From Oryzomonas sagensis (GTDB lineage Bacteria > Desulfobacterota > Desulfuromonadia > Geobacterales > Pseudopelobacteraceae): a stretch of 64,000 bases of DNA. A program made the translations under genes and the position numbers. The DNA is taken from NCBI RefSeq assembly GCF_008802355.1, contig NZ_VZRA01000003.1, positions 52,196 through 116,195 of the forward strand. Direction: 5' to 3'. Below the pieces are notes generated by a model. It searched no databases and was not told where the DNA came from. It saw only the letters and a list, made by a program, of their open reading frames with translations. Shown one piece after another: positions 9,456 to 18,547 of this stretch. Each line of letters starts with the position of its first letter. Position 1 is the stretch's first letter.

Positions 9456-10762
9456 TGTTCGACGCACTCCAGAATATTTTCAAGATCCCCGAGTTGAAGA
9501 AACGTGTGCTTTTTTCCTTGGGGATGTTGGCTGTCTATCGTGTCGGTTGCCACATACCCACGCCCGGTATCGATAGAATTGCGCTGGCGCATTTTTTCAA
9601 GCAGGCCCAGGGGACGCTCCTCGGCATGTTCGATATGTTTTCTGGTGGTGCACTTGAACGTTTGACGGTATTTGCCTTGGGCATCATGCCGTACATCTCT
9701 TCGTCGATCATCTTCCAACTGCTGACGGTTGTGGTTCCGGCCATAGAAAAGCTCTCAAAGGAAGGGGAGTCCGGCCGCAAGAAGATCATCCAGTATACCC
9801 GCTATGGCACCATCGTGCTCAGTTTTGTGCAAGGTCTCGGCATTGCCATCGGCCTGGAGAGCATGCGCGGCCCCGCCGGCGAACTGGTTGTCCCCAATCC
9901 GGGCTGGAGCTTCCGCCTGATGACGGTCATCACCCTCACAGCCGGTACGGCATTTATCATGTGGCTTGGCGAGCAGATGACCGAGAAGGGGATCGGCAAC
10001 GGTATCTCTCTGATCATCTTTGCCGGGATCGTCGTCAGGATTCCGACGGCACTGAGCAACACCGTCAGGCTGCTGAACGCCGGACAGTTGTCCCTGTTCG
10101 TGCTCATCTTCGTGCTTGCCCTGATGTTCGTTGTCATTGCCGCCATCGTCTTCGTGGAGCGCGGGCAGCGGCGCCTTCCCATCCACTACGCCAAGCGGGT
10201 GGTGGGGCTGAAGACATTCAACGCCCAAACTTCCCATCTCCCGTTGAAGGTGAATATGGCGGGCGTCATACCGCCGATCTTCGCATCATCAATTATCATG
10301 TTTCCGGCAACGGTAGCCAACTTCATCAATGTGCCCTGGGTGCAGAAGGCGGCCAAAAGTTTAACGCCGGGCAATTTTGTCTATGATCTCTTTTTTGTTG
10401 CTTTCATCGTCTTCTTCTGTTATTTCTACACGGCTGTAACATTCAACCCGGTAGATGTTGCCGAGAATGTCAAAAAGCATGGCGGCTATATCCCTGGCAT
10501 CAGGCCGGGTAAGGAGACGTCTGACTTTATGGACAGCGTCTTGACGCGACTCACGTTTGCCGGCGCCATCTATATATCACTTGTGTGCGTGCTGCCCTCG
10601 ATTTTGATCGGGAAGTTCAATCTCCCGTTCTACTTTGGAGGGACCGCCCTGTTGATTGCTGTTGGCGTTGGTATGGATACGGTCGCTCAGATTGAGTCGC
10701 ACCTCATTACCCGCAATTACGAGGGGTTCTTGAAGGGTGTCAGGATCAGGGGGAGAAAATAG
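9455..10762 (+). CDS. secY: Preprotein translocase subunit SecY (GTG start)
   Basis: SecY is the membrane channel of the Sec translocon, working with SecE/SecG and SecA (encoded at 32.4-35.1 kb here). The 435-residue product has the family length and about ten membrane segments. Conserved parts include YRVGCHIPTPGID near residue 28, the GIMPYISSSIIFQLL segment, GERGQRRLP-type cytoplasmic loop as VERGQRRLPIHYAKR, and the C-terminal loop before VRIRGRK. The start is GTG overlapping the rplO stop. It is embedded in the ribosomal operon as usual. Confidence 0.98.
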   Translation: MFDALQNIFKIPELKKRVLFSLGMLAVYRVGCHIPTPGIDRIALAHFFKQAQGTLLGMFDMFSGGALERLTVFALGIMPYISSSIIFQLLTVVVPAIEKLSKEGESGRKKIIQYTRYGTIVLSFVQGLGIAIGLESMRGPAGELVVPNPGWSFRLMTVITLTAGTAFIMWLGEQMTEKGIGNGISLIIFAGIVVRIPTALSNTVRLLNAGQLSLFVLIFVLALMFVVIAAIVFVERGQRRLPIHYAKRVVGLKTFNAQTSHLPLKVNMAGVIPPIFASSIIMFPATVANFINVPWVQKAAKSLTPGNFVYDLFFVAFIVFFCYFYTAVTFNPVDVAENVKKHGGYIPGIRPGKETSDFMDSVLTRLTFAGAIYISLVCVLPSILIGKFNLPFYFGGTALLIAVGVGMDTVAQIESHLITRNYEGFLKGVRIRGRK

Positions 10763-10763
10763 G

Positions 10764-11426
10764 ATGAATGTCATCCTGTTTGGCCCTCCGGGGGCCGGTA
10801 AAGGTACCCAGGCACAGTTTATCGTTGAGCGTTTCGGCATTCCCCAGATTTCGACCGGCGACATGCTTCGTGCCGCAGTTAAGGCGCAGTCGCCGCTCGG
10901 CGTAGCCGCCAAGTCGATCATGGATGCCGGTGGGCTCGTTTCCGACGAGATCGTTCTCGGGCTGGTCAAGGAGCGGATCTCCGAGCCGGACTGCCGTGAT
11001 GGTTTTATTCTTGACGGCTTCCCGCGTACGACGCCCCAGGCTGATGCCCTCACCTCGTTGCTGAAGGGGCTTGGCAAGCACATCGACCACGTGATTTCCC
11101 TCGATGTGGACAGCGCCGAGATCGTTCAGCGGCTCTCCGGCAGGCGCACCTGTCCTGCGTGCGGCAAGGGGTATCATGTGGCCTACGATGCGCCGAAGGT
11201 TGCCGGAATCTGCGACGCATGCGGTTCCGCACTGGTGCAGCGCAATGACGACCGTGTGGAAACGGTTCAGAATCGTCTGGAGGTGTATCGCCAGCAGACC
11301 TCACCGCTTAAAGAGTATTTTGAGCAGCGGGGCTTGATGCGTCATATTGACGGCAACGGTACGATCCAGGACATTCAGGGGCAGATATGCTCCCTATTGA
11401 AAGGCAATGCCGGTGATCGTCCTTAA
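10764..11426 (+). CDS. adk: Adenylate kinase
   Basis: Interconverts ATP plus AMP and two ADP in the cytoplasm. From the ATG at 10764 the product is 220 residues, with the P-loop GPPGAGKGTQA at residues about 7-17, the AMP-binding ISTGDMLRAAV and the DGFPRT motif. The lid is the long bacterial form with CPAC near residue 130 and CDAC near residue 150, the pattern of a zinc-binding lid. It starts one base after secY and its 3' end overlaps map. Confidence 0.97.
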   Translation: MNVILFGPPGAGKGTQAQFIVERFGIPQISTGDMLRAAVKAQSPLGVAAKSIMDAGGLVSDEIVLGLVKERISEPDCRDGFILDGFPRTTPQADALTSLLKGLGKHIDHVISLDVDSAEIVQRLSGRRTCPACGKGYHVAYDAPKVAGICDACGSALVQRNDDRVETVQNRLEVYRQQTSPLKEYFEQRGLMRHIDGNGTIQDIQGQICSLLKGNAGDRP

Positions 11427-12159
11427 ATCTCCTCGTGAGATTGAGAAGATGCGTGACGCCTGCAAGATAGTTGCAGAAATACTCCTCCTGCTCCGCGAAC
11501 GGGTAAAACCGGGGGTAACGACCGCGGAACTTGATGAGTTTGCCGATTCCGAAACCCGACGCCGCAAGGCAAAGCCCGCTTTCAAAGGGTACTGCAAGTA
11601 CCCCAGCGCTTTATGCTGCTCCCCCAACGATGTGGTCGTGCACGGGATGCCAACGAAAGCGCCCTTGAAAGAGGGAGATATTATCAGCCTTGATTTCGGT
11701 GTCCTGTACAACGAGTTTTATGGCGATTCCGCCCTGACCATTCCGGTGGGAACGGTTCCGGCACGTATCAACACGCTGCTCAAGACGACGGAAGAGTCTC
11801 TCTATGCCGGCATAGACAAGGCGGTGGCCGGCGGCAGGCTGGGCGACATTTCCCACGCGGTTCAGACGCACGTTGAGGCACAAGGCTTTTCTGTCGTACG
11901 TGATTTCGTCGGACACGGCATCGGCAGGAAACTCCATGAGGAACCGCAGGTGCCCAACTTCGGCGCCACGGGCACCGGCGTAAGGCTCAAGCCGGGCATG
12001 GTGCTGGCGATAGAACCCATGGTCAACGAAAAGTCGTACGCGGTCGAGGTGCTTGAGGACGGCTGGACGACCATCACCCGCGACGGCGGATTTTCAGCAC
12101 ATTTTGAACACACGGTTGCCATAACCGATAAGGGTCCTGATATTCTGACACGCATTTAG
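11413..12159 (+). CDS. map: Methionine aminopeptidase, type I
   Basis: Removes the initiator methionine from new proteins. The product is 248 residues from GTG 11413, or 250 from ATG 11407. I favour 11413 because AAAGG at 11399-11404 is too close to the ATG and the family opens with a short hydrophobic strand such as [13 protein letters not shown]. The five metal ligands are visible in context: [31 protein letters not shown] and EHTVAIT. It overlaps the 3' end of adk by 14-20 bases. No infA lies between map and rpmJ. Confidence 0.95.
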   Translation: MIVLKSPREIEKMRDACKIVAEILLLLRERVKPGVTTAELDEFADSETRRRKAKPAFKGYCKYPSALCCSPNDVVVHGMPTKAPLKEGDIISLDFGVLYNEFYGDSALTIPVGTVPARINTLLKTTEESLYAGIDKAVAGGRLGDISHAVQTHVEAQGFSVVRDFVGHGIGRKLHEEPQVPNFGATGTGVRLKPGMVLAIEPMVNEKSYAVEVLEDGWTTITRDGGFSAHFEHTVAITDKGPDILTRI

Positions 12160-12181
12160 CAAGCACGTGAAGGGGAGTAAT

Positions 12182-12295
12182 ATGAAAGTACGAGCATCGG
12201 TTAAGAAGATTTGCGACAAATGCAAGATTGTCAAACGCAAGGGTGTGGTACGTGTTATCTGTGACATCCCTAAGCATTCTCAGCGTCAAGGATGA
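12182..12295 (+). CDS. rpmJ: 50S ribosomal protein L36, zinc-binding form
   Basis: L36 is the smallest large-subunit protein. The 37-residue product opens [20 protein letters not shown] and has the C-x2-C-x12-C-x4-H zinc knuckle (C11, C14, C27, H32) of the metal-binding form. The ATG at 12182 follows GAAGGGGAG. It is the usual link between map and rpsM, at the head of the alpha-operon genes. Confidence 0.96.
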   Translation: MKVRASVKKICDKCKIVKRKGVVRVICDIPKHSQRQG

Positions 12296-12317
12296 GTAAC
12301 TAAAGGAGGATTTACAA

Positions 12318-12686
12318 TTGGCACGCATTGCAGGTATTGACTTACCAAAAAACAAACGGATCGTGATTGCTCTCACCTATATCTATGGTATCGGTAATTC
12401 GTCAGCAGAGCAGATCCTTGCCTCCACACAGATAGATCCCGACACCCGCACGGACAAGCTGACTGAAGCCGAAGTCTCCCGTATTCGTGACGAAATCGAC
12501 CGCAACTGCAAGGTCGAAGGGGATCTTCGTCGTGATATTTCGATGAATATCAAGCGGCTCATGGATCTTGGCTGTTATCGCGGCCTCCGTCACAGAAAAG
12601 GCCTCCCTGTCCGCGGCCAGCGCACCAAGACCAATGCCCGTACGCGTAAAGGTCCTGCCCGCACCGTGGCCGGCAAAAAGAAATAA
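12318..12686 (+). CDS. rpsM: 30S ribosomal protein S13 (TTG start)
   Basis: S13 sits in the small-subunit head and contacts L5 and the P-site tRNA. The 122-residue product starts (fM)[14 protein letters not shown], has the [13 protein letters not shown] helix-hairpin and ends in the basic [20 protein letters not shown] tail. Initiation is TTG at 12318 with an excellent AAAGGAGG ribosome site at 12302-12309. Confidence 0.97.
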   Translation: MARIAGIDLPKNKRIVIALTYIYGIGNSSAEQILASTQIDPDTRTDKLTEAEVSRIRDEIDRNCKVEGDLRRDISMNIKRLMDLGCYRGLRHRKGLPVRGQRTKTNARTRKGPARTVAGKKK

Positions 12687-12711
12687 TCCCATTTAGCTCT
12701 GGAGAATTCGA

Positions 12712-13107
12712 ATGGCAAGTCCTGCGAAGAAAGTCGTACGCAAGAAGAAGGAACGTAAAAATATATCCAACGGTGTTGCCCATATCCAGGCGACATTCAA
12801 CAATACGATCATCACGATCACCGACCCGGTCGGCAATGTCGTGGCCTGGTCCACTGCCGGCGCCAAAGGTTTCAAGGGCTCCCGCAAGAGTACGCCCTTC
12901 GCAGCTCAGATCGCTGCCGAGGATTGCGTGAAAAAAGCCCAGGAGCACGGCATGCGCAGTGTCGAGGTGTATGTCAAGGGCCCCGGTTCCGGCCGTGAGT
13001 CCGCCCTCCGCGCCCTTCAGGCCGCAGGCTTTACGATCAGTTTCATCAAGGACGTGACACCGATTCCCCATAACGGTTGTCGCCCCCCCAAACGTAGAAG
13101 AGTTTAA
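12712..13107 (+). CDS. rpsK: 30S ribosomal protein S11
   Basis: S11 forms the platform of the small subunit near the mRNA exit. The product is 131 residues: a basic N-terminus, then [39 protein letters not shown], and the terminal [18 protein letters not shown] that is nearly invariant in bacteria. It begins 25 bases after rpsM. Confidence 0.98.
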   Translation: MASPAKKVVRKKKERKNISNGVAHIQATFNNTIITITDPVGNVVAWSTAGAKGFKGSRKSTPFAAQIAAEDCVKKAQEHGMRSVEVYVKGPGSGRESALRALQAAGFTISFIKDVTPIPHNGCRPPKRRRV

Positions 13108-13137
13108 CTCGCGTCATTCATATCAAGGAGGTTTTCA

Positions 13138-13764
13138 TTGGCTCGTTATACAGGACCTTCATGCCGTCTGTGCAGAAGAGAAAACATGGAATTGTTTCTG
13201 AAAGGGGAACGCTGCTACACGGATAAGTGCGCCATCAAACGCCGCAATTATCCCCCGGGGCAGCATGGCCAAGGCCGTTCAAAAACCTCTGATTACGGCG
13301 TGCAGCTTCGTGAGAAGCAGAAGGTCCGTCGTATCTATGGCCTTTTGGAAAAACAGTTCCGTGAATACTTTCAGGAAGCTGACCGCATGAAAGGGGTTAC
13401 CGGTGAAAACCTGCTGTCCCTGCTTGAGCGGCGTCTTGATAATGTGATTTATCGTCTGGGATTTGCCTCTTCCCGCACCGAGTCGCGTCAGCTTGTCCGT
13501 CACGGTCACTTCACCATCAACGGCCGCAAGGTGAATATCCCCTCCATTCAGCTCAAGGTGGGCGATGTCATCGAACTCCGTGAGAAGAGCAGGAAGATCG
13601 TTGCTGTCACCGATTCTCTGGAAGCGGTCGTGCGGCGCGGTGTTCCCCAGTGGGTCGAACTTGATCGCGATGCCTTCAAGGGCCTCATCAAGAGCCTGCC
13701 GGTTCGTGAAGATGTCACGACCCCGATCCAGGAACAGCTGATCGTCGAGCTCTACTCGAAGTAA
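13138..13764 (+). CDS. rpsD: 30S ribosomal protein S4, zinc-binding form (TTG start)
   Basis: S4 is a primary 16S rRNA binder; in E. coli it autoregulates the alpha operon. The 208-residue product has an N-terminal Cys cluster (CRLC near residue 9-12, then C and C around residues 25-31), which marks the zinc-binding form. An S4 RNA-binding domain lies near residues 98-160 ([20 protein letters not shown]). The start is TTG at 13138 after AAGGAGG. Confidence 0.97.
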   Translation: MARYTGPSCRLCRRENMELFLKGERCYTDKCAIKRRNYPPGQHGQGRSKTSDYGVQLREKQKVRRIYGLLEKQFREYFQEADRMKGVTGENLLSLLERRLDNVIYRLGFASSRTESRQLVRHGHFTINGRKVNIPSIQLKVGDVIELREKSRKIVAVTDSLEAVVRRGVPQWVELDRDAFKGLIKSLPVREDVTTPIQEQLIVELYSK

Positions 13765-13839
13765 TTCCCGGGAGACCTGCGCGGCGCGTCTGGCGCCTCA
13801 TGTCCATGACCGGACACTAATCCTCCGGAGGAGGTTGTA

Positions 13840-14862
13840 ATGTATAAAAATTGGCGAGATCTGATCAGGCCAAAACAGCTTCAAGTCGAGAAAGAATCTC
13901 TTTCAAATACATATGGCAAGTTTTACGCCGAACCTTTTGAGCGCGGGTTCGGCACCACGCTCGGCAACTCTTTGCGCAGGATTCTCCTGTCAACCCTCCA
14001 GGGTGCGGCCATAACTTCGGTCCGCATCAAGGGTGTTTTACACGAATTCTCCACTATTCAAGGCGTGACCGAGGACGTTACCGATATCATCCTGAATCTC
14101 AAAGGCGTGCGGCTCAAGCTGCATACCGCTGACCAGGCGACTATACGAATCGTACATAAAGGGGAAGGAATCATTACGGCGGGCGATATCCTCGTCGGCC
14201 ATGCCGTAGAAGTAATGAATCCCGAACACCACATCCTGACCTGTGGCAAGGATGCCAACCTCGAGGTCGAGATGACGGTCAAGATGGGCAAGGGGTATGT
14301 CCCGGCCGATCGTAACCGCGATGAAAAGGCCCCGGTGGGCACCATACCCATCGATGCCATCTATTCGCCCATCAAGAAGGTTAACTTCAACGTATCCAAC
14401 GCCCGTGTCGGCCAGATGACGGATTACGATAAGCTGACCCTCGAAGTCTGGACCGATGGCAGTGCGAATCCCGAAGACGCGGTGGCCTATGCCGCCAAGA
14501 TCATGAAGGAACAGCTGAGCATCTTCATCAATTTCGACGAAGAGTCGGAACCTGACCAGGTTGAAGAGTCCCAGGAAGAGAAGGATAAGATCAACGAAAA
14601 CCTGTACCGCACGGTTGATGAACTGGAACTCTCGGTGCGGTCGGCCAACTGCCTCAAGAACGCGGGCATCAAGCTGATCGGCGAGTTGGTTTCCAAGTCC
14701 GAGGCGGAGATGCTGAAGACCCAGAACTTCGGTCGCAAATCCTTGAATGAGATTAAGGACATTCTCAGCGATATGGGACTGACGTTCGGCATGAAGCTGG
14801 ATGAATTCCCCGATCCGGAGATCATGCGCCGCCTGCGTGGCGAAAAGAAGGAAGAAGAGTAA
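13840..14862 (+). CDS. rpoA: RNA polymerase alpha subunit
   Basis: Assembles the RNA polymerase core and contacts promoter UP elements and activators. The 340-residue product has the N-terminal dimerisation domain ([19 protein letters not shown] near residues 32-50), a flexible acidic linker ([17 protein letters not shown]) and the C-terminal domain with [17 protein letters not shown] and [12 protein letters not shown]. The ATG at 13840 follows GGAGGAGG. A spacer of 75 bases separates it from rpsD. Confidence 0.98.
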   Translation: MYKNWRDLIRPKQLQVEKESLSNTYGKFYAEPFERGFGTTLGNSLRRILLSTLQGAAITSVRIKGVLHEFSTIQGVTEDVTDIILNLKGVRLKLHTADQATIRIVHKGEGIITAGDILVGHAVEVMNPEHHILTCGKDANLEVEMTVKMGKGYVPADRNRDEKAPVGTIPIDAIYSPIKKVNFNVSNARVGQMTDYDKLTLEVWTDGSANPEDAVAYAAKIMKEQLSIFINFDEESEPDQVEESQEEKDKINENLYRTVDELELSVRSANCLKNAGIKLIGELVSKSEAEMLKTQNFGRKSLNEIKDILSDMGLTFGMKLDEFPDPEIMRRLRGEKKEEE

Positions 14863-14901
14863 TACCCAGGATTAGCCACTCGTTTCAGAAAGGAATGCGT
14901 T

Positions 14902-15432
14902 ATGCGTCATAACAAAGCGGGCAGGAGACTTGGCAGGAAAACGAGCCATCGCGAAGCGATGTTCCGGAATATGGTCACCTCGCTCTTGAACCATGAAAAG
15001 ATCACGACAACCGATGCCAAGGCAAAGGAAATACGCTCCGTTGCCGAAAAGATGATCACTCTTGGCAAACGTGGCGATCTGCATGCCCAGCGGCAGGCTG
15101 CATCATATATCCGTGAAAAGTCCGTCGTGACGAAGCTGTTTTCGGCTATTGCTCCGCGTTACAAGGACCGCCCCGGTGGCTATACGCGCATCATAAAACT
15201 GGGTATTCGCCAGGGAGACACCGCTCCGATCTCTTTGATCGAGCTGGTGGAGGAAGAGATGAAGAGCGCGAAGGCTCCGGCGACTGCTCCGAAGGCGACC
15301 AAGGCACCTGCCCGTAAGCCTGCGGCCAAGAAGGCGGCACCTGCCGCTGCTGCCGAAGCTGCAACCGAACCGGCTGCCGTTCAGACCACGATCGTGGAAC
15401 CGGAAGAGGTGTGCGAAGCCAAGGCTGACTAA
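14902..15432 (+). CDS. rplQ: 50S ribosomal protein L17 with long Ala/Lys/Pro tail
   Basis: L17 lies at the tunnel exit of the large subunit. Residues 1-120 form a normal L17 ([20 protein letters not shown] at the start, then GYTRIIKLG and [13 protein letters not shown]). The product then continues for about 55 residues of low-complexity sequence rich in Ala, Pro and Lys (such as [17 protein letters not shown]), turning acidic at the very end. The total is 176 residues against about 120-130 in most bacteria. It is the last gene of the superoperon, followed by a hairpin terminator. Confidence 0.95.
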   Translation: MRHNKAGRRLGRKTSHREAMFRNMVTSLLNHEKITTTDAKAKEIRSVAEKMITLGKRGDLHAQRQAASYIREKSVVTKLFSAIAPRYKDRPGGYTRIIKLGIRQGDTAPISLIELVEEEMKSAKAPATAPKATKAPARKPAAKKAAPAAAAEAATEPAAVQTTIVEPEEVCEAKAD

Positions 15433-15464
15433 GCGTCTGCTGCTCCCGCATGAGATGTTACTAG

Positions 15465-15500
15465 AAAGAGGCAAGGGTTTTCCCTTGCCTCTTTTGTTTG
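15465..15500 (+). terminator. Intrinsic terminator of the ribosomal superoperon
   Basis: A 13-base stem (AAAGAGGCAAGGG at 15465-15477) pairs with CCCTTGCCTCTTT starting at 15482 and runs into a T-rich tract ending near 15500. It stands 33 bases after the rplQ stop. The A-rich left arm means it may also stop transcription arriving on the other strand from the convergent YaaR-like gene. Confidence 0.9.
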
Positions 15501-15530
15501 TCGCGCCAACCAGTTCGGCCCGCGGCATTA

Positions 15531-15983
15531 TCAGGTTAACAGGTCGACCACCAGCCCCTTGATGCCGATGACCTTGGCCGTGATGGCCATATTGTCCCGG
15601 TTGTCCGTCAGGATGAGATTGTAGAGTTTGTCCGCCTCCGCGTTGATGACCGTGATGATCTCGAAGGTGCGTGGGTTCTGCGGCGTCCCCCCGATCTTTT
15701 CCAGGCGATAGGCCTCATTGGAAATCCTCTTGGCCAGTTGGCTCAGGAGGTCGCGGAAACGTTTGAAGTTGGGCAGGGTCGGCTCATTTGCCAGTTTGTC
15801 GCCCACCATTCCTATTTCCTGGCGCAGGTTCTCCACCTCTTGCTCATACGATGTCATATCGAACTGTTGGTTGGTCAACTCGGCTGCGAAGAGCGAACCG
15901 GCGCCGGCGCCACTCTTCGCGGTGGGTGAATTCCTGCTCTGTTTCCCGAGCCCCGGTGTTGCCACTGCATCCCTGATCCGCAT
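15531..15983 (-). CDS. YaaR-like protein (DUF327 family)
   Basis: A soluble 150-residue protein that I assign to the DUF327/YaaR family by length and by its C-terminal ITAKVIGIKGLVVDLLT-like ending. The family has no settled function. Residues 1-35 are a low-complexity Ser/Gly/Ala stretch and the rest is predicted helical (NLRQEIGMVGDKLANEPTL, FRDLLSQLAKRISNEAYRL). The ATG at 15981-15983 is preceded by AGGAGAGG. It runs convergent to rplQ and divergent from the phasin-like gene. No catalytic motif is seen. Confidence 0.7.
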   Translation of the reverse strand: MRIRDAVATPGLGKQSRNSPTAKSGAGAGSLFAAELTNQQFDMTSYEQEVENLRQEIGMVGDKLANEPTLPNFKRFRDLLSQLAKRISNEAYRLEKIGGTPQNPRTFEIITVINAEADKLYNLILTDNRDNMAITAKVIGIKGLVVDLLT

Positions 15984-16258
15984 TCACACCTCTCCTGTCG
16001 AACCGCAATTAAACGCCTGCGTTGTTCGGCCCATCAGCGCACCCCCTGGTACGCCTCCGGCGCTTCCCTCCGTGCCGCCTCGCACCCAGTTCACCTGCAA
16101 CTCGGCGTCCGTCGCGCTTTTCCGCCACCATACCATACTCTCCGCCTCAGAGGCAATTGCGGCAAAAATGCAACAATCACATTTGCATCGTTTGCTGCTT
16201 GTGATATGCTTGCAGCCGTTGCCGCGCTTTATACGTCTGGAAACAAGGAGGGCTGAGC

Positions 16259-16555
16259 ATGCTGGATCTATTGGAAAAGACGGTTATGACCGCTATCGGG
16301 GCCGCTGCCATCACCCAGAAAAAGGCCGAAGAGCTGGTAAACGAGATGAAAGAAAAATACAAGGTCAGCGAGGACGAGGGGCGGAGTTTTGTTGACCGGG
16401 TTCAGGGCATCGCCCAGGAGAGCAAAGACAAGATCAGGGAGATGGCGGAGACCGAGGTCCGTAAGGTGGTGGACAGGCTCGGCCTGGTCTCGCGCGATGA
16501 GTATGAACGCCTGGTCGCCAGGGTGCAGGAGTTGGAGGCCCGCAACAACGAATGA
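16259..16555 (+). CDS. Phasin-like coiled-coil protein
   Basis: A 98-residue, almost wholly helical protein (MLDLLEKTVMTAIGAAAITQKKAEELV). It ends in a leucine-heptad segment (VDRLGLVSRDEYERLVARVQELEARN) typical of polyhydroxyalkanoate granule-associated or phasin-like regulators. The hydrophobic N-terminal helix may bind granules or membranes. The ATG follows AAGGAGG. It lies just upstream of a UbiB-family kinase gene; I infer a functional link only from position. The stop codon is directly followed by a palindromic repeat element. Confidence 0.7.
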   Translation: MLDLLEKTVMTAIGAAAITQKKAEELVNEMKEKYKVSEDEGRSFVDRVQGIAQESKDKIREMAETEVRKVVDRLGLVSRDEYERLVARVQELEARNNE

Positions 16556-16556
16556 A

Positions 16557-16720
16557 CCTAAAGACGACAGTTATTCACCACAAAGGCACAAAGAGCACAA
16601 AGAATTAACAGGGGTAGCGGCGAAAATGTCTTCACTCAAATCACTTAACTAACAGAAATTATTATTTGTGTAGCTTTGTGACCTTTGTGTCTTTGTGGTG
16701 AACGGACTTTTTCTTGATTG
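16557..16720 (+). repeat. Palindromic dispersed element, copy A
   Basis: The element starts CCTAAAGACGAC one base after the stop of the phasin-like gene. Nearly perfect inverted ends of about 29 bases lie at 16574-16602 (TTCACCACAAAGGCACAAAG and on) and 16674-16702 (its complement). They enclose an AT-rich centre with TTCACTCAAA. A TTTTT run follows at 16708-16712. A second copy lies in the opposite orientation at 53.26-53.44 kb. No gene is encoded. The structure suggests a MITE- or REP-like sequence that can fold into one long hairpin. Confidence 0.88.
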
Positions 16721-16825
16721 AATAGGCCTGCTTGAAATCCGTGGTGTTAAACCCGGCAGGAGGATGGCGCCGTGCTTCTCGTGGCACGCTGCGCGATAGC
16801 CGAAATCTGTCGATGGGAATGGCCC

Positions 16826-18511
16826 ATGCTCTCTTTTTTCAAAATTAACCGGAATATCCGCAGCATCCGCCGCTACTGGAATATCGCCCGCGTCCTCTCC
16901 GCCTATGGCTTCGACCACGCCCTGGAGGCGATCGGTTTGAGCGATATCGCGGCCCGGGGCAGGCGGTTTTTGCGTCATGACGCCGTGGATATCGCCCGTC
17001 TCTCGGCCGCCGAACGGATGCGCCTGGCCCTGGAGGAGTTGGGGCCGACTTTCGTCAAGCTGGGGCAACTGCTCTCCACCCGGCCCGATATCATTCCCGC
17101 CCCCTTTGTGCGGGAGTTCGAAAAGCTCCAGGACCAGGTCCCCAGCTTCTCGTTTGCCGAACTGACGGCCCAGGTCGAGCGCGAACTGCACGGCCCGATA
17201 CACGACTTCTTTGCCGAGATCGACCCGGAACCGCTGGCGGCGGCGTCCATCGCCCAGGTGCACCGCGCCCGCCTGTTGACGGGGGAACAGGTGGTGGTCA
17301 AGGTCCGCCGTCCCGGCGTGGTCGAATTGGTCGAGGCGGATATCGGCGCCCTGATGTCGTTGGCCCAACTGACCGAGCGCCACGTATCCGGCAGCGAAAT
17401 CTACGACCCGGTGGGGGTGGTGCGAGAATTCGCCCGCACGATCCGCCGGGAGATGGACTTCACCCGCGAGGGGCACACCATCGAGAAGATCCGGGACAAT
17501 TTCGCCCGGAGCGGGGGGCTGTATTTTCCCCATGTCTATTGGGGGCAGAGCGCGCGGGGGGTGCTGACCCTCGAGTATGTGGACGGGATCAAGGTCTCGG
17601 ACCTGGACCGGCTGGAACGGGGCGGGCTCGACCGGAGGATTATCGCCCAACGGGGCGCCGACGCCTTCCTGGAGATGGTGCTCAAACACGGCTTTTTCCA
17701 TGGGGACCCCCATCCCGGCAACGTCATGATCCTGCCGGGCAACATCATCTGCCTGCTGGACTACGGCATTGTGGGGCGGTTGGATGAAGAGCTCCGAACC
17801 TTCCTGAGCGATATCCTGCTGGCGATCGTCAACCGGGATATGGATCAGGTCGTCTCCCTGCTGCTTTTTGCCGGCGATATCTCCGATAGTCTCGACGTGC
17901 GCGCCCTGAAACGGGACCTTTCGAACTTCATCGACAGCTACTACGAGATCCCGCTCAAAGAGATCGAGGTCGGGCGGATGCTGATGGAGTTCATCGAGAT
18001 CATCACCCTGTACAGCATCCGCATCCAGCCCGACCTGATGCTTTTGGCAAAATCGCTGATCATCATCGAGGGGATGGGGCGCTCCCTGGACCCGGCCTTC
18101 AATATGGTGGAGCACCTGCGTCCCTTCATGGAGAAGGCCATCCGTCGGCGCATGTCGCCCCGGCGCGTCGCCCACGACATCAACGCCGTTGTGGCGTCGT
18201 ATCTCAGCCTGGCCCGCAACCTCCCCCGTGATCTCAAGGAACTCATCAACCGGGTCAATCGCAACAAGTTCAAGATCGACCTGGAACACCGGGGGCTGGA
18301 CAAGTTTACCGCCGATTTCGACCGTTCCATCAACCGCCTCTCTTCCAGCCTCATCCTGGCGGCCCTGATCATCGGCTCGTCGATCATCATGCAGATCGAG
18401 CGGGGACCGCAACTGTTCGGCCTGCCGGCACTGGCCTTCCTGGGGTACACGGCGGCCGGGTTGATCGGGCTCTGGTGGGTCTACGGCATCATCCGTTCGG
18501 GCAGGTTGTAA
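16826..18511 (+). CDS. ubiB: UbiB/AarF/ABC1 family protein kinase-like protein
   Basis: Member of the ABC1 atypical kinase/ATPase family that supports quinone biosynthesis; in a menaquinone organism the exact role is open. The 561-residue product has the KxGQ motif (FVKLGQLLSTRPD near residue 77-89) and the Ala-rich nucleotide loop (AAASIAQVHRA). The catalytic-loop-like HGDPHPGN and the metal-binding LLDYGIVG follow. Two C-terminal membrane segments follow residue about 500. I chose the ATG at 16826, which gives the family length and the MLSFFKINRNIRSIRRY start. An upstream ATG at 16772 adds 18 unlikely residues. Confidence 0.9.
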   Translation: MLSFFKINRNIRSIRRYWNIARVLSAYGFDHALEAIGLSDIAARGRRFLRHDAVDIARLSAAERMRLALEELGPTFVKLGQLLSTRPDIIPAPFVREFEKLQDQVPSFSFAELTAQVERELHGPIHDFFAEIDPEPLAAASIAQVHRARLLTGEQVVVKVRRPGVVELVEADIGALMSLAQLTERHVSGSEIYDPVGVVREFARTIRREMDFTREGHTIEKIRDNFARSGGLYFPHVYWGQSARGVLTLEYVDGIKVSDLDRLERGGLDRRIIAQRGADAFLEMVLKHGFFHGDPHPGNVMILPGNIICLLDYGIVGRLDEELRTFLSDILLAIVNRDMDQVVSLLLFAGDISDSLDVRALKRDLSNFIDSYYEIPLKEIEVGRMLMEFIEIITLYSIRIQPDLMLLAKSLIIIEGMGRSLDPAFNMVEHLRPFMEKAIRRRMSPRRVAHDINAVVASYLSLARNLPRDLKELINRVNRNKFKIDLEHRGLDKFTADFDRSINRLSSSLILAALIIGSSIIMQIERGPQLFGLPALAFLGYTAAGLIGLWWVYGIIRSGRL

Positions 18512-18547
18512 CAGGCCGCGCGCGGAAGAAACAAACCATGCGCAGAC

